Positions 14,420 to 23,250 are shown, counted from the first letter of the stretch. The stretch: DNA of 26,982 nt from Proteobacteria bacterium UBA3588 (GCA_002376325.1 DFMR01000074.1:57279-84260); one strand, 5' to 3'. The notes: a model not told the origin generated them from the sequence alone. Program-made: numbers and translations.

Positions 14420-14436
14420 TGGCATAGCACTTGCTT
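14420..14436 (+). promoter_or_regulatory. Sigma-54 (RpoN) promoter for the fliL operon
   Basis: TGGCATAGCACTTGCTT matches the RpoN consensus TGGCAC-N5-TTGCW, with the required 10 bases between the -24 GG and the -12 GC. It lies 30 bases before the fliL ATG, with predicted transcription start near 14447. The AT-rich stretch just upstream (about 14386-14416) could aid bending or activator binding. This fits FleQ/RpoN control of fliLMNOPQR-flhB in polar flagellates. Confidence 0.8.
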
Positions 14437-14466
14437 CACATCATAAAACTTAAAGAGGGTAGGCAT

Positions 14467-14979
14467 ATGGCGAGCACAGAGGAGCTGGATCTCGACGTTC
14501 AGCAGAAGCCAGCCGGCAAGAAACACCTGATTTTGTACATCGTCATTGGGCTGCTGGTCCTGGCGCTCGGTGCAGCGACCGCGGTGCTTCTCATGAAGAG
14601 CGGTCACAAGACGGGCAGTACGGCCAGCGCCAGCGCCGGCACCAGCTCCGAAGCGCAAGTGAGGGCGACCCACTATCTGCCGATCGATAAGTTGGTGGTG
14701 AACTTCGGCGAGAACAGCCCGGTGCGCTTCCTGCAGGTCGATCTGCAGGTGATGGCCTATGACCCGGCGGCACTGAAAGTCGTGCAGGACAACATGCCAG
14801 AAGTTCGTAACGACATACTCATGCTGCTTGCCGGTCAGAACTACAGCGCCGTAAGTACTCCGGCCGGCAAGGAAACGCTGCGCGGCGAGATCCTGGGTAA
14901 AGTCCAACACATCGTCGACCAAAACGCGAAAGGTGAGAAGGTCGATGCCGTTTACTTCACTGAGTTCGTAATGCAATAG
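14467..14979 (+). CDS. fliL: Flagellar basal body-associated protein FliL
   Basis: FliL is a single-pass inner-membrane protein that surrounds the MotAB stator and raises motor torque or stability. The 170-residue protein starts MASTEELDLDVQQKPAGKK, has one membrane helix at about residues 20-42 (HLILYIVIGLLVLALGAA), and a periplasmic stomatin-like domain (YLPIDKLVVNFG, RFLQVDLQVMAYD, EVRNDILMLLAGQ). It ends VDAVYFTEFVMQ, the typical FliL C-terminus. The ATG has an SD-like GAGGGTAGG just before it; an upstream TTG in frame lies inside the sigma-54 promoter and is rejected. It is the first gene of the fliL-flhB run. In many genomes fliK precedes fliL, but here orn does. Confidence 0.96.
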   Translation: MASTEELDLDVQQKPAGKKHLILYIVIGLLVLALGAATAVLLMKSGHKTGSTASASAGTSSEAQVRATHYLPIDKLVVNFGENSPVRFLQVDLQVMAYDPAALKVVQDNMPEVRNDILMLLAGQNYSAVSTPAGKETLRGEILGKVQHIVDQNAKGEKVDAVYFTEFVMQ

Positions 14980-14985
14980 ATCGCG

Positions 14986-15975
14986 ATGGCCATCAACGAC
15001 CTGTTGTCACAAGACGAAATCGACGCCCTGTTGCATGGCGTGACGGGCGGCGATATCGAAACCGAAAGCGATGAAGGTCTCGCCGAGGGGGAGATTCGTA
15101 ATTACGATTTTACCAGCGAAGAGCGGATCGTCCGCGGTCGCATGCCGACCTTGGAGATGATCAATGAGCGCTTTTCACGCCACTTTCGCATAAGTCTGTT
15201 CAATATGCTGCGCCGCTCCGCGGAAATCTCCGTCGGCGGCGTTGAGATGATGAAGTTCGCCGAGTACGTGCATACGCTCTACGTTCCGACCAGTCTCAAT
15301 ATGATAAAGATCCGGCCGTTGCGCGGCACGGCGTTATTGGTACTCGATCCCAAGCTCGTGTTTATCGTAGTGGACAATTTCTTCGGCGGCGACGGACGCT
15401 ACCATGCGAAAATCGAAGGCCGCGAGTTCACGCCTACCGAACAGCGCGTTATTCAAATGCTGCTGAATCTTGCCTTCAAGGATCTGCGCGAAGCCTGGGC
15501 GCCGGTGATGGAGGTGGACTTCGAATATATCAACTCCGAGGTCAATCCGCAGTTTGCCAACATCGTCAGTCCAACCGAGGTGATTGTCGCATCGAAATTT
15601 CATATTGAACTGGAAGGCGGCGGCGGCGATCTTCACATGACCATGCCCTATTCGATGCTGGAACCGATGCGCGAAATTCTCGATGCCGGTGTGCAAAGCG
15701 ATCGTACCGATACCGATGAGCGCTGGCTGGTGGCATTGCGTGAAGAGGTCAAGACTGCAGAGATCGAGTTGGAGAGCAGTTTGACGGACGTGGAGTTGAC
15801 GTTGCGCGACATCATGAAGATGAAGCCGGGCGACGTCATTCCCATAGAAATGCCCGAACTTGTCAGTGTCCGAGCCGAAGGTATCCCGGTGTTCCGCGGG
15901 AGCCTGGGCATATCCGATGAAAATTGGGCCATCAAAATCGTAAACCAGGTGGAGCGTCCCAATAAAGGGCGTTAA
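14986..15975 (+). CDS. fliM: Flagellar motor switch protein FliM
   Basis: FliM is the C-ring protein that binds phosphorylated CheY and switches rotation direction. The 329-residue protein has the CheY-binding N-terminal peptide (LLSQDEIDALLHGV, residues 5-18), a linker, the CheC-like middle domain (FGGDGRYHAKIEGREFTPTE), and a C-terminal SpoA domain (LRDIMKMKPGDVIPIEMPE and later VFRGSLGISDENWAIKI). Length matches Pseudomonas and E. coli FliM (about 330). The ATG lies 6 bases after the fliL stop with no separate strong SD, so coupled translation is likely. Partners FliN and, via phospho-CheY, CheY and CheZ are encoded in the same window. Confidence 0.98.
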   Translation: MAINDLLSQDEIDALLHGVTGGDIETESDEGLAEGEIRNYDFTSEERIVRGRMPTLEMINERFSRHFRISLFNMLRRSAEISVGGVEMMKFAEYVHTLYVPTSLNMIKIRPLRGTALLVLDPKLVFIVVDNFFGGDGRYHAKIEGREFTPTEQRVIQMLLNLAFKDLREAWAPVMEVDFEYINSEVNPQFANIVSPTEVIVASKFHIELEGGGGDLHMTMPYSMLEPMREILDAGVQSDRTDTDERWLVALREEVKTAEIELESSLTDVELTLRDIMKMKPGDVIPIEMPELVSVRAEGIPVFRGSLGISDENWAIKIVNQVERPNKGR

Positions 15976-15995
15976 CAGTGGGTGGGGGTAGTGCC

Positions 15996-16445
15996 ATGAA
16001 CGACGAGACCGATAAAGACGCCGAAGTAATGGACGAATGGGCTTCTGCATTGGCGGAACAGGAAACGGACTCAAGCGTTGTTGAAGCGGAGGAACGCGCG
16101 AAGGAGTCTGCATCTAAGGGTACCAGCTACCAGAAAGCGGCAATGCAGAGTTTGCAGGACGAGCACCGTCCGCTGATTTCAGAGGACGTCAATCTGGACG
16201 TTATTCTTGACGTTCCGGTAACGATTTCACTTGAGATCGGCCGTACCAGGATCAGTATCCGAAATTTATTGCAACTCAATCAAGGCTCGGTCGTGGAACT
16301 CGATCGGCTGGCGGGTGAGCCGCTTGACGTTATGGTCAACGGTACGCTTATAGCGCACGGTGAGGTTGTGGTGGTGAATGAAAAATACGGCATCCGGCTT
16401 ACTGATGTAATTAGCCCGGTCGAGCGGGTGAAAAAGCTGAAATGA
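15996..16445 (+). CDS. fliN: Flagellar motor switch protein FliN
   Basis: FliN forms the base of the C ring with FliM and helps dock the export apparatus through FliH. The 149-residue protein starts MNDETDKDAEVMDEWASALAEQE, chosen because a GGGGGTA SD precedes this ATG; a GTG six codons earlier is less likely. The first 60-70 residues are acidic and low in complexity. The C-terminal SpoA domain (about residues 70-149) has DVILDVPVTISLEIGRTRI, LLQLNQGSVVELDRLAGEP and GEVVVVNEKYGIRLTDVISP, all standard. The stop overlaps the fliO ATG (ATGA), so the two are translationally coupled. Confidence 0.97.
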   Translation: MNDETDKDAEVMDEWASALAEQETDSSVVEAEERAKESASKGTSYQKAAMQSLQDEHRPLISEDVNLDVILDVPVTISLEIGRTRISIRNLLQLNQGSVVELDRLAGEPLDVMVNGTLIAHGEVVVVNEKYGIRLTDVISPVERVKKLK

Positions 16446-16879
16446 AACTCGGAAGCCTTGCGATTATGCTGTTGGCCGGCGTGTGGCAGATGCCCGTAGC
16501 GGCAGCCGAGGTTGCGAAGACGGCGCCGACGATCGCCGCCGCAGGACCGGCCGAGGGGATTTTGCAGGTGGTCATGGCGCTTGTCCTGGTGCTGTTGCTG
16601 ATCGTCGGCATGGGCTGGCTGATGCGTCGTGTTACGGCTTTCAGCTATGGCAGCGGCGGCGCAATCCGTGTGCTCGGCGGCGTCCCGGTCGGTCAGCGTG
16701 AGCGCGCGGTGCTGGTGCAAGTGGGCGAACAGCAGTTGCTGCTCGGCGTTGCCCCAGGACGGGTTCAGACTCTGTATGTATTACCGCAACCCGTCAGCAT
16801 GGGCGGCGTGTCGACAGCCGATAGCGAGAGTTTTGCCGACCGCCTGAGTGCAGTATTGAAACGTGGCGGACGAACATGA
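16442..16879 (+). CDS. fliO: Flagellar export apparatus protein FliO
   Basis: FliO is a small membrane protein that helps assemble the FliP ring of the flagellar export gate. The 145-residue protein has a cleavable-looking N-terminal signal (MKLGSLAIMLLAGVWQMPVAAAE), a membrane helix at about residues 37-60 (GILQVVMALVLVLLLIVGMGWL) and a cytoplasmic part with the family motif GGAIRVLGGVPVGQRERAVLVQVGEQQLLLGVAPG. It overlaps fliN by four bases at the start and fliP by four bases at the end (ATGA). FliO is poorly conserved in general, but position and motif make the call firm. Confidence 0.95.
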   Translation: MKLGSLAIMLLAGVWQMPVAAAEVAKTAPTIAAAGPAEGILQVVMALVLVLLLIVGMGWLMRRVTAFSYGSGGAIRVLGGVPVGQRERAVLVQVGEQQLLLGVAPGRVQTLYVLPQPVSMGGVSTADSESFADRLSAVLKRGGRT

Positions 16880-17619
16880 GATCGGTACGTCTGTTGCTGT
16901 TTATCGCATTGGCGTTGTTGCCGCTGGGTGCCTGGGCACAGGGCGGTCTACAGGCGCTGACGGTTACCACCAACCCCGGCGGCGGCCAGACCTACAGCTT
17001 AAGCATCCAAGTGCTGATCCTGATGACGGCACTGACGTTCCTGCCTGCGATCTTGATGATGGTTACGGCGTTTACCCGCATCATTATCGTGTTGTCGATT
17101 TTGCGTCAGGCGTTGGGGTTGACCCAGGCGCCGTCAGGCCAGATTCTCGTCGGCCTTGCCCTGTTCCTCACCTTCTTTGTCATGGCGCCGGTATTCAATC
17201 GCATCAATACGGAAGCGGTGCAACCGTACATGAACAACAAAATATCGCTGCAAGACGGATTGCAGCGCGCCAGCGTACCGTTGCGTAAATTCATGATGGC
17301 GCAGACGCGAGACAGTGATGTGAAGTTGTTTGCCCACCTGGCAGGAAAGACCGGATATGCTTCACCGGACGACGTGCCGTTTTCAGTGGTCGTGCCGGCT
17401 TTCGTTACCAGCGAACTGAAAACGGCTTTTCAAATCGGTTTTCTTCTGTTCATCCCCTTTATGATCATTGACCTCGTGGTTGCGAGCGTCTTGATGGCGA
17501 TGGGTATGATGATGCTTTCACCGATGATTATCTCCCTCCCGTTCAAAATCATGTTGTTTGTTCTCGTTGACGGCTGGGCGCTGATCATCGGTACGTTGGC
17601 GCGAAGTTTTACCACATAG
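16876..17619 (+). CDS. fliP: Flagellar export gate protein FliP
   Basis: FliP forms the pentameric core of the type III export gate with FliQ and FliR. The 247-residue protein carries a signal peptide (MRSVRLLLFIALALLPLGAWAQGG), as in E. coli FliP, then membrane segments including SIQVLILMTALTFLPAILMMVTAFTRIIIVLSILRQALG, a periplasmic loop (about residues 115-165), and the C-terminal helices with FMIIDLVVASVLMAMGMMMLSPMIISLPFKIMLFVLVDGW. Those stretches are the family signatures. Length is normal (245). The start overlaps the fliO stop by four bases. Confidence 0.98.
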   Translation: MRSVRLLLFIALALLPLGAWAQGGLQALTVTTNPGGGQTYSLSIQVLILMTALTFLPAILMMVTAFTRIIIVLSILRQALGLTQAPSGQILVGLALFLTFFVMAPVFNRINTEAVQPYMNNKISLQDGLQRASVPLRKFMMAQTRDSDVKLFAHLAGKTGYASPDDVPFSVVVPAFVTSELKTAFQIGFLLFIPFMIIDLVVASVLMAMGMMMLSPMIISLPFKIMLFVLVDGWALIIGTLARSFTT

Positions 17620-17639
17620 CGCCGATTGGAGATGATGCA

Positions 17640-17909
17640 ATGACGCCTGATTTGGTTTTATCGATTTTTCACCAGGCACTCGAGGTAATCGTGGTGTTGA
17701 TTTTGGTGTTGTTGATACCATCGCTGATAGTGGGATTGCTGGTGGCGATGTTTCAGGCTGCCACCCAGATAAACGAAATGACCCTGAGCTTTATCCCGAA
17801 AATTCTGGTTACGCTGGCGGTACTGATGATTGCGGGGCCTTGGATGCTGCAGCTGCTGATAGATTACACGGAGCGTTTGATACATAACATTCCGTCGTTC
17901 ATAGGTTAG
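17640..17909 (+). CDS. fliQ: Flagellar export gate protein FliQ
   Basis: FliQ is a two-helix component that packs around FliP and FliR in the export gate. The 89-residue protein has the standard length and the motifs FHQALEVIVVLILVLLIPSLIVGLLVAMFQAATQINEMTLSFIPKI (residues about 10-55), then a second helix and the C-terminus WMLQLLIDYTERLIHNIP. The start ATG is the third of closely spaced ATGs in GAGATGATGCAATG; it is the one in the long frame and has GGAG ten bases upstream. It sits 20 bases after fliP and 2 bases before fliR. Confidence 0.98.
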   Translation: MTPDLVLSIFHQALEVIVVLILVLLIPSLIVGLLVAMFQAATQINEMTLSFIPKILVTLAVLMIAGPWMLQLLIDYTERLIHNIPSFIG

Positions 17910-17911
17910 GC

Positions 17912-18688
17912 ATGCACTTCACCGGGACACAGATTACGGGATATATCGGTAGCTATCTGTGGCCGCTGTTTCGCGTAGCAGCACTGATTGTTTCGATGCC
18001 CATATTTGGTACGGTTTTGGTCCCGACCCGCGTCCGCCTGATATTGGCGCTGGTTCTGACCGGTGTGATCGTGCCGCTGCTGCCGGCCTCTCCCGTGGTG
18101 GATCCGTTCAGCGTGCAGTCCGTAATGATTATTGCACAGCAGATCGTAATCGGTGTGGCCATGGGGTTCGCGTTGCAGCTGGTATTTAATGCGGTCACAA
18201 CCGGCGGCCAGATTATCGCCATGCAGATGGGACTTGGATTTGCGTCGATGGTCGATCCGCAAAACGGTACACAGGTGCCGGTGCTGTCGCAGTTTTACCT
18301 GTTGATGGTGACCATCCTGTTTCTTGGATTTGACGGTCACTTGGTGTTGATTCAGATGCTGGTCGACAGCTTTCATATCGTGCCTATCGGCATGAACGGA
18401 ATCAGCCAAAACGGGATGTGGACATTGGTGAGTTGGGGCAGTGAGATGTTTGCCGGTGCGGTGTGGCTTGCGCTACCGGCTGTGGCGTCGCTGCTGGTCG
18501 TCAACATCGCGTTCGGTGTTATGGCCCGCGCCGCACCGCAGCTTAATATTTTCGCCATTGGATTCCCGGTTACGTTAATTATGGGGTTCGTGGTGATTAT
18601 GTTCACATTGCCCACGGTCGTGCCGCAGTTTTCCGTCCTGGTTAGCGCTGGATTTTCGTTGATCGGTCGAGTTCTCGCTGGAGGATAG
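17912..18688 (+). CDS. fliR: Flagellar export gate protein FliR
   Basis: FliR is the single-copy subunit that completes the helical FliP5-FliQ4-FliR1 export gate and contacts FlhB. The 258-residue protein is hydrophobic, with several membrane helices. Recognisable stretches are YLWPLFRVAALIVSMPIFGTVLVPTRVRLILAL near the N-terminus, QIIAMQMGLGFASMVDPQNGTQVPVLSQFYLLMV in the middle and ARAAPQLNIFAIGFPVTLIMGFVV toward the end. Length matches the family (about 260). Two bases separate it from fliQ and three from flhB, so it lies in the middle of one operon. Confidence 0.98.
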   Translation: MHFTGTQITGYIGSYLWPLFRVAALIVSMPIFGTVLVPTRVRLILALVLTGVIVPLLPASPVVDPFSVQSVMIIAQQIVIGVAMGFALQLVFNAVTTGGQIIAMQMGLGFASMVDPQNGTQVPVLSQFYLLMVTILFLGFDGHLVLIQMLVDSFHIVPIGMNGISQNGMWTLVSWGSEMFAGAVWLALPAVASLLVVNIAFGVMARAAPQLNIFAIGFPVTLIMGFVVIMFTLPTVVPQFSVLVSAGFSLIGRVLAGG

Positions 18689-18691
18689 GCG

Positions 18692-19825
18692 ATGGCGGAA
18701 AGCGACGGCCAGGAACGCACAGAAGAGGCGACGGGTAAACGCAAGCAGGAGGCGCGTGAGAAAGGTCAGGTTCCCCGCTCACGGGAACTATCGACGGTCG
18801 CTGCGCTGATGGCGGCAGCGGTGGTGTTTCTCTCCATCGGCGATAGGATGATGCGGGCGTTGGTGGCAGGAATGCAGGGCGGTCTGTCGCTCAGTCGACA
18901 GCAGGCGTTCGATCCAAAAACGATCGCAGCGACATTGTCCGCGGAAGTGACACACGTGGTCTGGGCGTTGACGCCATTTTTCGTGGTGATGGTGGTGGTG
19001 GCAATCGTGGCGGCGGTGGTGTTGGGCGGCTTGTCGTTTTCCAGTGATGCGCTGACGTTCAAATGGGACAAGCTGGACCCGATTAAAGGGATGGGACGCA
19101 TGTTCTCGTGGCGCGGCGTGGTCGAGATGTTAAAGGGCCTCGCAAAGTTTGCCTTGGTGGGTGTGGCGGCACTGATATTGCTTAAAAGTTGGGGCAGCGA
19201 ATTCCTCGGTCTTGGTGGCGAACCGCTGCGACAGGGGTTGGCGCACATGGGGAACCTGCTGGAGTGGTCGTTCCTGATATTGAGCGCGACCTTGATCGTC
19301 GTTGCGGCGATGGATGTCCCCTTCCAGCTTTGGGATCACCGACGTCAGTTGCGGATGACCAAGCAGGAGGTGCGCGAGGAGCACAAGGAAACCGACGGCA
19401 GCCCCGAGGTCAAAGGGCGGATTCGGCGCATGCAGATGGCCATGGCGCAACGCCGGATGATGGCGGAAGTGCCGAAAGCGGATGTGGTGGTGACCAATCC
19501 TAGCCATTATGCGGTCGCATTACGTTACGACCAGGATAAGGGGGATGCGCCGCTCGTGGTGGCGAAGGGAGCCGACTTTATGGCGCTGAAGATACGTACC
19601 GTAGCCCAGGAAAACGATGTTCCGGTATTGATGGCGCCGCCGTTGGCACGCGCTTTGTATCACAGTACTGAGTTGGAACAACGGATTCCGGTTGGCCTGT
19701 ATCGTGCGGTGGCGATGGTGTTGGCTTATGTGTATCACCTGCGCCAGGGCCCGGTTTACGGCCGTGACGGAGGCGTGACGATGCCGGATCTGCCGATTCC
19801 GGACGATTTGCGTCGCGACGATTAA
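18692..19825 (+). CDS. flhB: Flagellar export specificity-switch protein FlhB
   Basis: FlhB has four membrane helices and a cytoplasmic domain that cleaves itself to switch export from rod and hook to filament subunits. The 377-residue protein starts MAESDGQERTEEATGKRKQEAREKGQVPRSREL, the classic FlhB N-terminus, with GGAGG before the ATG. The membrane region covers about residues 30-215. The autocleavage site reads N269-P270-S271-H272 rather than the usual NPTH; cleavage depends on N and P, so function is probably kept. The tail contains HYAVALRYD, KIRTVAQENDVPVLMAPPLARALY and a last acidic stretch. It is the last gene before a 24-base gap to flhA. Confidence 0.98.
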   Translation: MAESDGQERTEEATGKRKQEAREKGQVPRSRELSTVAALMAAAVVFLSIGDRMMRALVAGMQGGLSLSRQQAFDPKTIAATLSAEVTHVVWALTPFFVVMVVVAIVAAVVLGGLSFSSDALTFKWDKLDPIKGMGRMFSWRGVVEMLKGLAKFALVGVAALILLKSWGSEFLGLGGEPLRQGLAHMGNLLEWSFLILSATLIVVAAMDVPFQLWDHRRQLRMTKQEVREEHKETDGSPEVKGRIRRMQMAMAQRRMMAEVPKADVVVTNPSHYAVALRYDQDKGDAPLVVAKGADFMALKIRTVAQENDVPVLMAPPLARALYHSTELEQRIPVGLYRAVAMVLAYVYHLRQGPVYGRDGGVTMPDLPIPDDLRRDD

Positions 19826-19849
19826 GTAGACGGCGATTTGAGGTAGTCG

Positions 19850-21949
19850 ATGGCTCAGGCAACAAATGTGGCTTCGTTCAGCAGGGCGGTGTTGCGCTCC
19901 GGACTCGGTGCGCCGCTGCTGGTGTTGATGCTGCTGGCGATGGTGGTGTTGCCGATGCCGCCGTTTCTGCTGGATATCCTCTTTACCTTCAATATCTCGT
20001 TGTCGCTGATTATTTTGTTGGTGACCATTTACACCCTGCGTCCACTGGATTTTGCCGCCTTCCCCACCATTCTATTGATCGCAACGCTGTTACGTCTGGC
20101 CCTGAATGTCGCGTCGACGCGTGTGGTGTTGCTGCATGGACACACCGGGCCGGGCGCAGCCGGCCACGTGATCAAGTCGTTCGGCGAGTTTGTCGTGGGG
20201 GGCAACTATGCGGTAGGCATAGTGGTATTCGTCATTCTGGTAATCATCAACTTCGCCGTGGTGACCAAAGGCGCCGGGCGCATTTCGGAAGTGAGCGCGC
20301 GTTTTACCCTGGACGCGATGCCGGGTAAGCAGATGGCCATCGACGCCGATCTCAACGCCGGCTTAATCGATGCGGACGAGGCGCGGCGGCGCCGGACCGA
20401 CATCGCCCGCGAGGCCGATTTCTACGGGTCGATGGATGGTGCCAGTAAATTCGTGCGCGGTGATGCCATGGCCGGCATCTTGATCACGGTGATCAATATC
20501 ATCGGAGGTCTGGTCGTGGGCGTATTCCAGCACAACATGCCGGTTGGCGAGGCGGCGCAGGTGTACACGCTGCTGACCATCGGCGACGGTTTGGTGGCGC
20601 AGATCCCCTCCCTAGTGCTGTCCACGGCTGCGGGCATCATTGTCACCCGTGCCTCCGCCGCGGAGGACATGGGCAATATGGTGCTCGGGCAGTTGTTCGC
20701 CAATCCGCGGGTTTTGGCGGTCACGGCAGGCGTGCTGTTGCTGTTGGGGTTGATTCCCGGTATGCCCAATTTCGTGTTTTTGCTGCTGGCGTCGCTCCTC
20801 GGCGGCGGTGCATGGTGGGTATTCCGCAAACAACAGCGGGAGCAGGCGGCTGCGGCGGAACCGCCACCGACGGCAGCGAGCGAACCGGGGACGGAATTGA
20901 GGGAATTGTCGTGGGATGACGTTCCGTTGGTGGACCCCATCGGGCTCGAAGTAGGGTACCGGCTGATTCCGTTGGTGGACAAGGCGCAGGGCGGACAGCT
21001 GATGGCGCGTATCAAAGGTGTGCGCAAGAAGTTGTCGCAGGAATTGGGTTTCCTTATTCCGCCGGTGCATATCCGCGACAACCTCGATCTGTCGCCGACG
21101 GCGTATCGCGCCACCCTGATGGGAGTGACGGTCGGTCAGTCCGATATCTATCCGGATCGTGAGATGGCCATCAATCCGGGGCAGGTCTACGGTCAGTTGG
21201 ACGGCATCAAGACAGTGGACCCGGCCTTCGGTCTGGAGGCGGTGTGGATTGAAACGAGCCGGCGCGAAGAGGCACAGGGGCTGGGGTATACGGTGGTCGA
21301 TCCGAATACGGTGGTCGCCACCCACCTGAGCCAGCTGTTGCAGTCGCACGCCCATGAACTGCTCGGTCACGAAGAGGTCCAGCATCTCTTTACCCAGCTC
21401 GGCAAGAGCGCGCCTAAACTGGTGGAGGATCTGGTGCCCAAACTGCTACCGCTGTCGGTGGTGGTGAAGGTGTTGCAGAATCTGCTGGCCGAGGGTATTC
21501 CCATCCGCGATATCCGTACCATCGCTGAGACCCTGGCGGAGAATGCGCCGCGGGTTCAGGACGCCGGAATTTTGACTGGTGCGGTGCGCATCGCCCTCGG
21601 ACGGATGATTGTCCAAAAAATCAATGGGTTGTCCAACGAACTCCCGGTTATCACCCTTGCGCATGAATTGGAACAGATATTGCTTAAGAGTATGCGAGCG
21701 TCAGATGAGGGGGGCGCGGGCATTGAGCCGGGATTGGCCGAACGTATGCATCAAGGTCTGGTGCAGGTCACCCAAAAACAGGAAATGGCCGGACAGCCGG
21801 CAGTGCTGTTGGTCTCCGCTCCCCTGCGTGAATTGCTGGCGCGCTTTGTGCGGCACACGATTCCAATGTTGCACGTCCTGGCCTACACCGAGGTACCGGA
21901 CAACAAGCAGCTCAAGATCGTGGCCACGGTGGGTAATCAGGCCGGCTAG
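19850..21949 (+). CDS. flhA: Flagellar export platform protein FlhA
   Basis: FlhA forms the nonameric export ring whose cytoplasmic domain receives chaperone-substrate complexes. The 699-residue protein has the family length. The N-terminal half has eight predicted membrane helices, with the conserved FHIPEP-region stretch starting near residue 130 (GAGRISEVSARFTLDAMPGKQMAIDADLNAGLI) and FYGSMDGASKFVRGDAMAGI. A charged linker follows near residues 325-350, then the cytoplasmic domain (about residues 355-699) with VHIRDNLDLSPTAYRATLMG and VLQNLLAEGIPIRDIRTI. The ATG has a weak GAGGTAG SD. In Pseudomonas this is where a second flagellar operon begins; I see no sigma-54 motif in the short gap here. 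Confidence 0.98.
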   Translation: MAQATNVASFSRAVLRSGLGAPLLVLMLLAMVVLPMPPFLLDILFTFNISLSLIILLVTIYTLRPLDFAAFPTILLIATLLRLALNVASTRVVLLHGHTGPGAAGHVIKSFGEFVVGGNYAVGIVVFVILVIINFAVVTKGAGRISEVSARFTLDAMPGKQMAIDADLNAGLIDADEARRRRTDIAREADFYGSMDGASKFVRGDAMAGILITVINIIGGLVVGVFQHNMPVGEAAQVYTLLTIGDGLVAQIPSLVLSTAAGIIVTRASAAEDMGNMVLGQLFANPRVLAVTAGVLLLLGLIPGMPNFVFLLLASLLGGGAWWVFRKQQREQAAAAEPPPTAASEPGTELRELSWDDVPLVDPIGLEVGYRLIPLVDKAQGGQLMARIKGVRKKLSQELGFLIPPVHIRDNLDLSPTAYRATLMGVTVGQSDIYPDREMAINPGQVYGQLDGIKTVDPAFGLEAVWIETSRREEAQGLGYTVVDPNTVVATHLSQLLQSHAHELLGHEEVQHLFTQLGKSAPKLVEDLVPKLLPLSVVVKVLQNLLAEGIPIRDIRTIAETLAENAPRVQDAGILTGAVRIALGRMIVQKINGLSNELPVITLAHELEQILLKSMRASDEGGAGIEPGLAERMHQGLVQVTQKQEMAGQPAVLLVSAPLRELLARFVRHTIPMLHVLAYTEVPDNKQLKIVATVGNQAG

Positions 21950-21990
21950 TCGCGACCCAGGCGCGACAAGTCCGTGCGAGGGTCGAAGGC

Positions 21991-23247
21991 ATGAAGATAA
22001 AACGCTATTTCGCCGCCGACATGCGCCAGGCAATTCGCATGGTGCGCGAGGAGCAGGGGCCGGACGCGGTCATTCTTTCCAATCGAAGGGTCGACGGCGG
22101 GGTCGAGATCGTTGCCGCCATCGATTACGACGAGGCGCTGGTGCACAAGATGGCCAATGGCGAGGGCGCTCGTGCAAAGGCGGCGGCTGCTACGCCACGG
22201 CCGGCGGCGGCTGCGCCGGATGCCGGATCAACCCAGCGGACGCAGCGATTTCAACCGCTAAGCAGCGCCGCTCCGAGGGCGCCGTCGGCGCCGCCCTCCA
22301 AAATTGTCTGGTCGCAGGATCCCGCCCTGGTGTCGATGCGTGACGAGATCAAGACGTTGCGCGGCATGCTGGAGAGCCAGCTGACCGGTTTCGCCTGGCG
22401 CGAAGAGGCGATGCGCCACCCGGCGCGCGCCAAGCTGCTGGAGCGGCTGTTGCAGCTGGGATTGGCGCCGGGGTTGTGCCGCGAGTTGGCGGATCAGGTG
22501 CCATATCAGGGGGAGCACGAGCACCATTGGCGCCATGCTCTGGGGCTGCTGGCGCGGCGGGTGCGGGTGAGCGAGGATGATATATTGACCCAGGGCGGCG
22601 TCGTTGCCCTGGTGGGACCGACCGGCGTCGGCAAGACGACCACGGCTGCCAAGCTGGCTGCGCGCTTCATCCTGCGCCACGGGGTCAGCCGCGTCGCCCT
22701 GATTACCACCGATAGTTTCCGCATCGGCGCCCACCAGCAGTTGCGTACCTTCGGTCGTCTGCTCGGGGTCCAGGTCCATGTCGCCAACGATGCGGCCGAA
22801 TTGCGTACCGTATTGGACGGCCTGCGCGACAAGCAACTGGTGCTGATTGACACGGCCGGGATGAGCCAGCGCGACGTGCGGCTGTCGGAACAGCTGGCGC
22901 TGCTGCACAACGGAGCGCCGCGAGTGCGGAACTATCTGGTATTGTCGGCGACAGCACAGCGCTCTGCGTTGGAGGAGACCGTACGGGCATTCCGCCACGC
23001 GTCCATCGCCGGCTGTGTGCTGACCAAGCTGGATGAAACCGCTAGTCTAGGGGAAGCGCTTTCGGTGGTGGTGCAGCAGCAGCTGCCCGTGGCCTATACC
23101 AGTGACGGCCAGCGCGTCCCCGAAGACCTGCACCAGGGACGTGCCAACAAGCTGGTCAGCAGCAGTGTCGCGCTGATGCAAAAAAATAAAATCGACGTTC
23201 CGGAGGAGGCGGCACTGGCCAATGCCTTCGGCCGCATGGTGAGCTAG
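21991..23247 (+). CDS. flhF: Polar flagellum placement GTPase FlhF
   Basis: FlhF is an SRP-family GTPase that recruits the first flagellar parts to the cell pole. The 418-residue protein starts MKIKRYFAADMRQAIRMVREEQGPDAVILSNR, the typical B domain, followed by an Ala/Pro-rich linker (about residues 60-105), an N domain, and the G domain with P-loop GPTGVGKT at residues 209-216, TTDSFRIGAHQQLRTFGRLLGV, DTAGMSQRD and TKLDETASLGEAL. These are the G motifs shared with Ffh and FtsY. It sits three bases before fleN, whose product normally stimulates FlhF GTPase and limits flagellar number. Presence of both strongly suggests one or few polar flagella. Confidence 0.98.
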   Translation: MKIKRYFAADMRQAIRMVREEQGPDAVILSNRRVDGGVEIVAAIDYDEALVHKMANGEGARAKAAAATPRPAAAAPDAGSTQRTQRFQPLSSAAPRAPSAPPSKIVWSQDPALVSMRDEIKTLRGMLESQLTGFAWREEAMRHPARAKLLERLLQLGLAPGLCRELADQVPYQGEHEHHWRHALGLLARRVRVSEDDILTQGGVVALVGPTGVGKTTTAAKLAARFILRHGVSRVALITTDSFRIGAHQQLRTFGRLLGVQVHVANDAAELRTVLDGLRDKQLVLIDTAGMSQRDVRLSEQLALLHNGAPRVRNYLVLSATAQRSALEETVRAFRHASIAGCVLTKLDETASLGEALSVVVQQQLPVAYTSDGQRVPEDLHQGRANKLVSSSVALMQKNKIDVPEEAALANAFGRMVS

Positions 23248-23250
23248 CCT

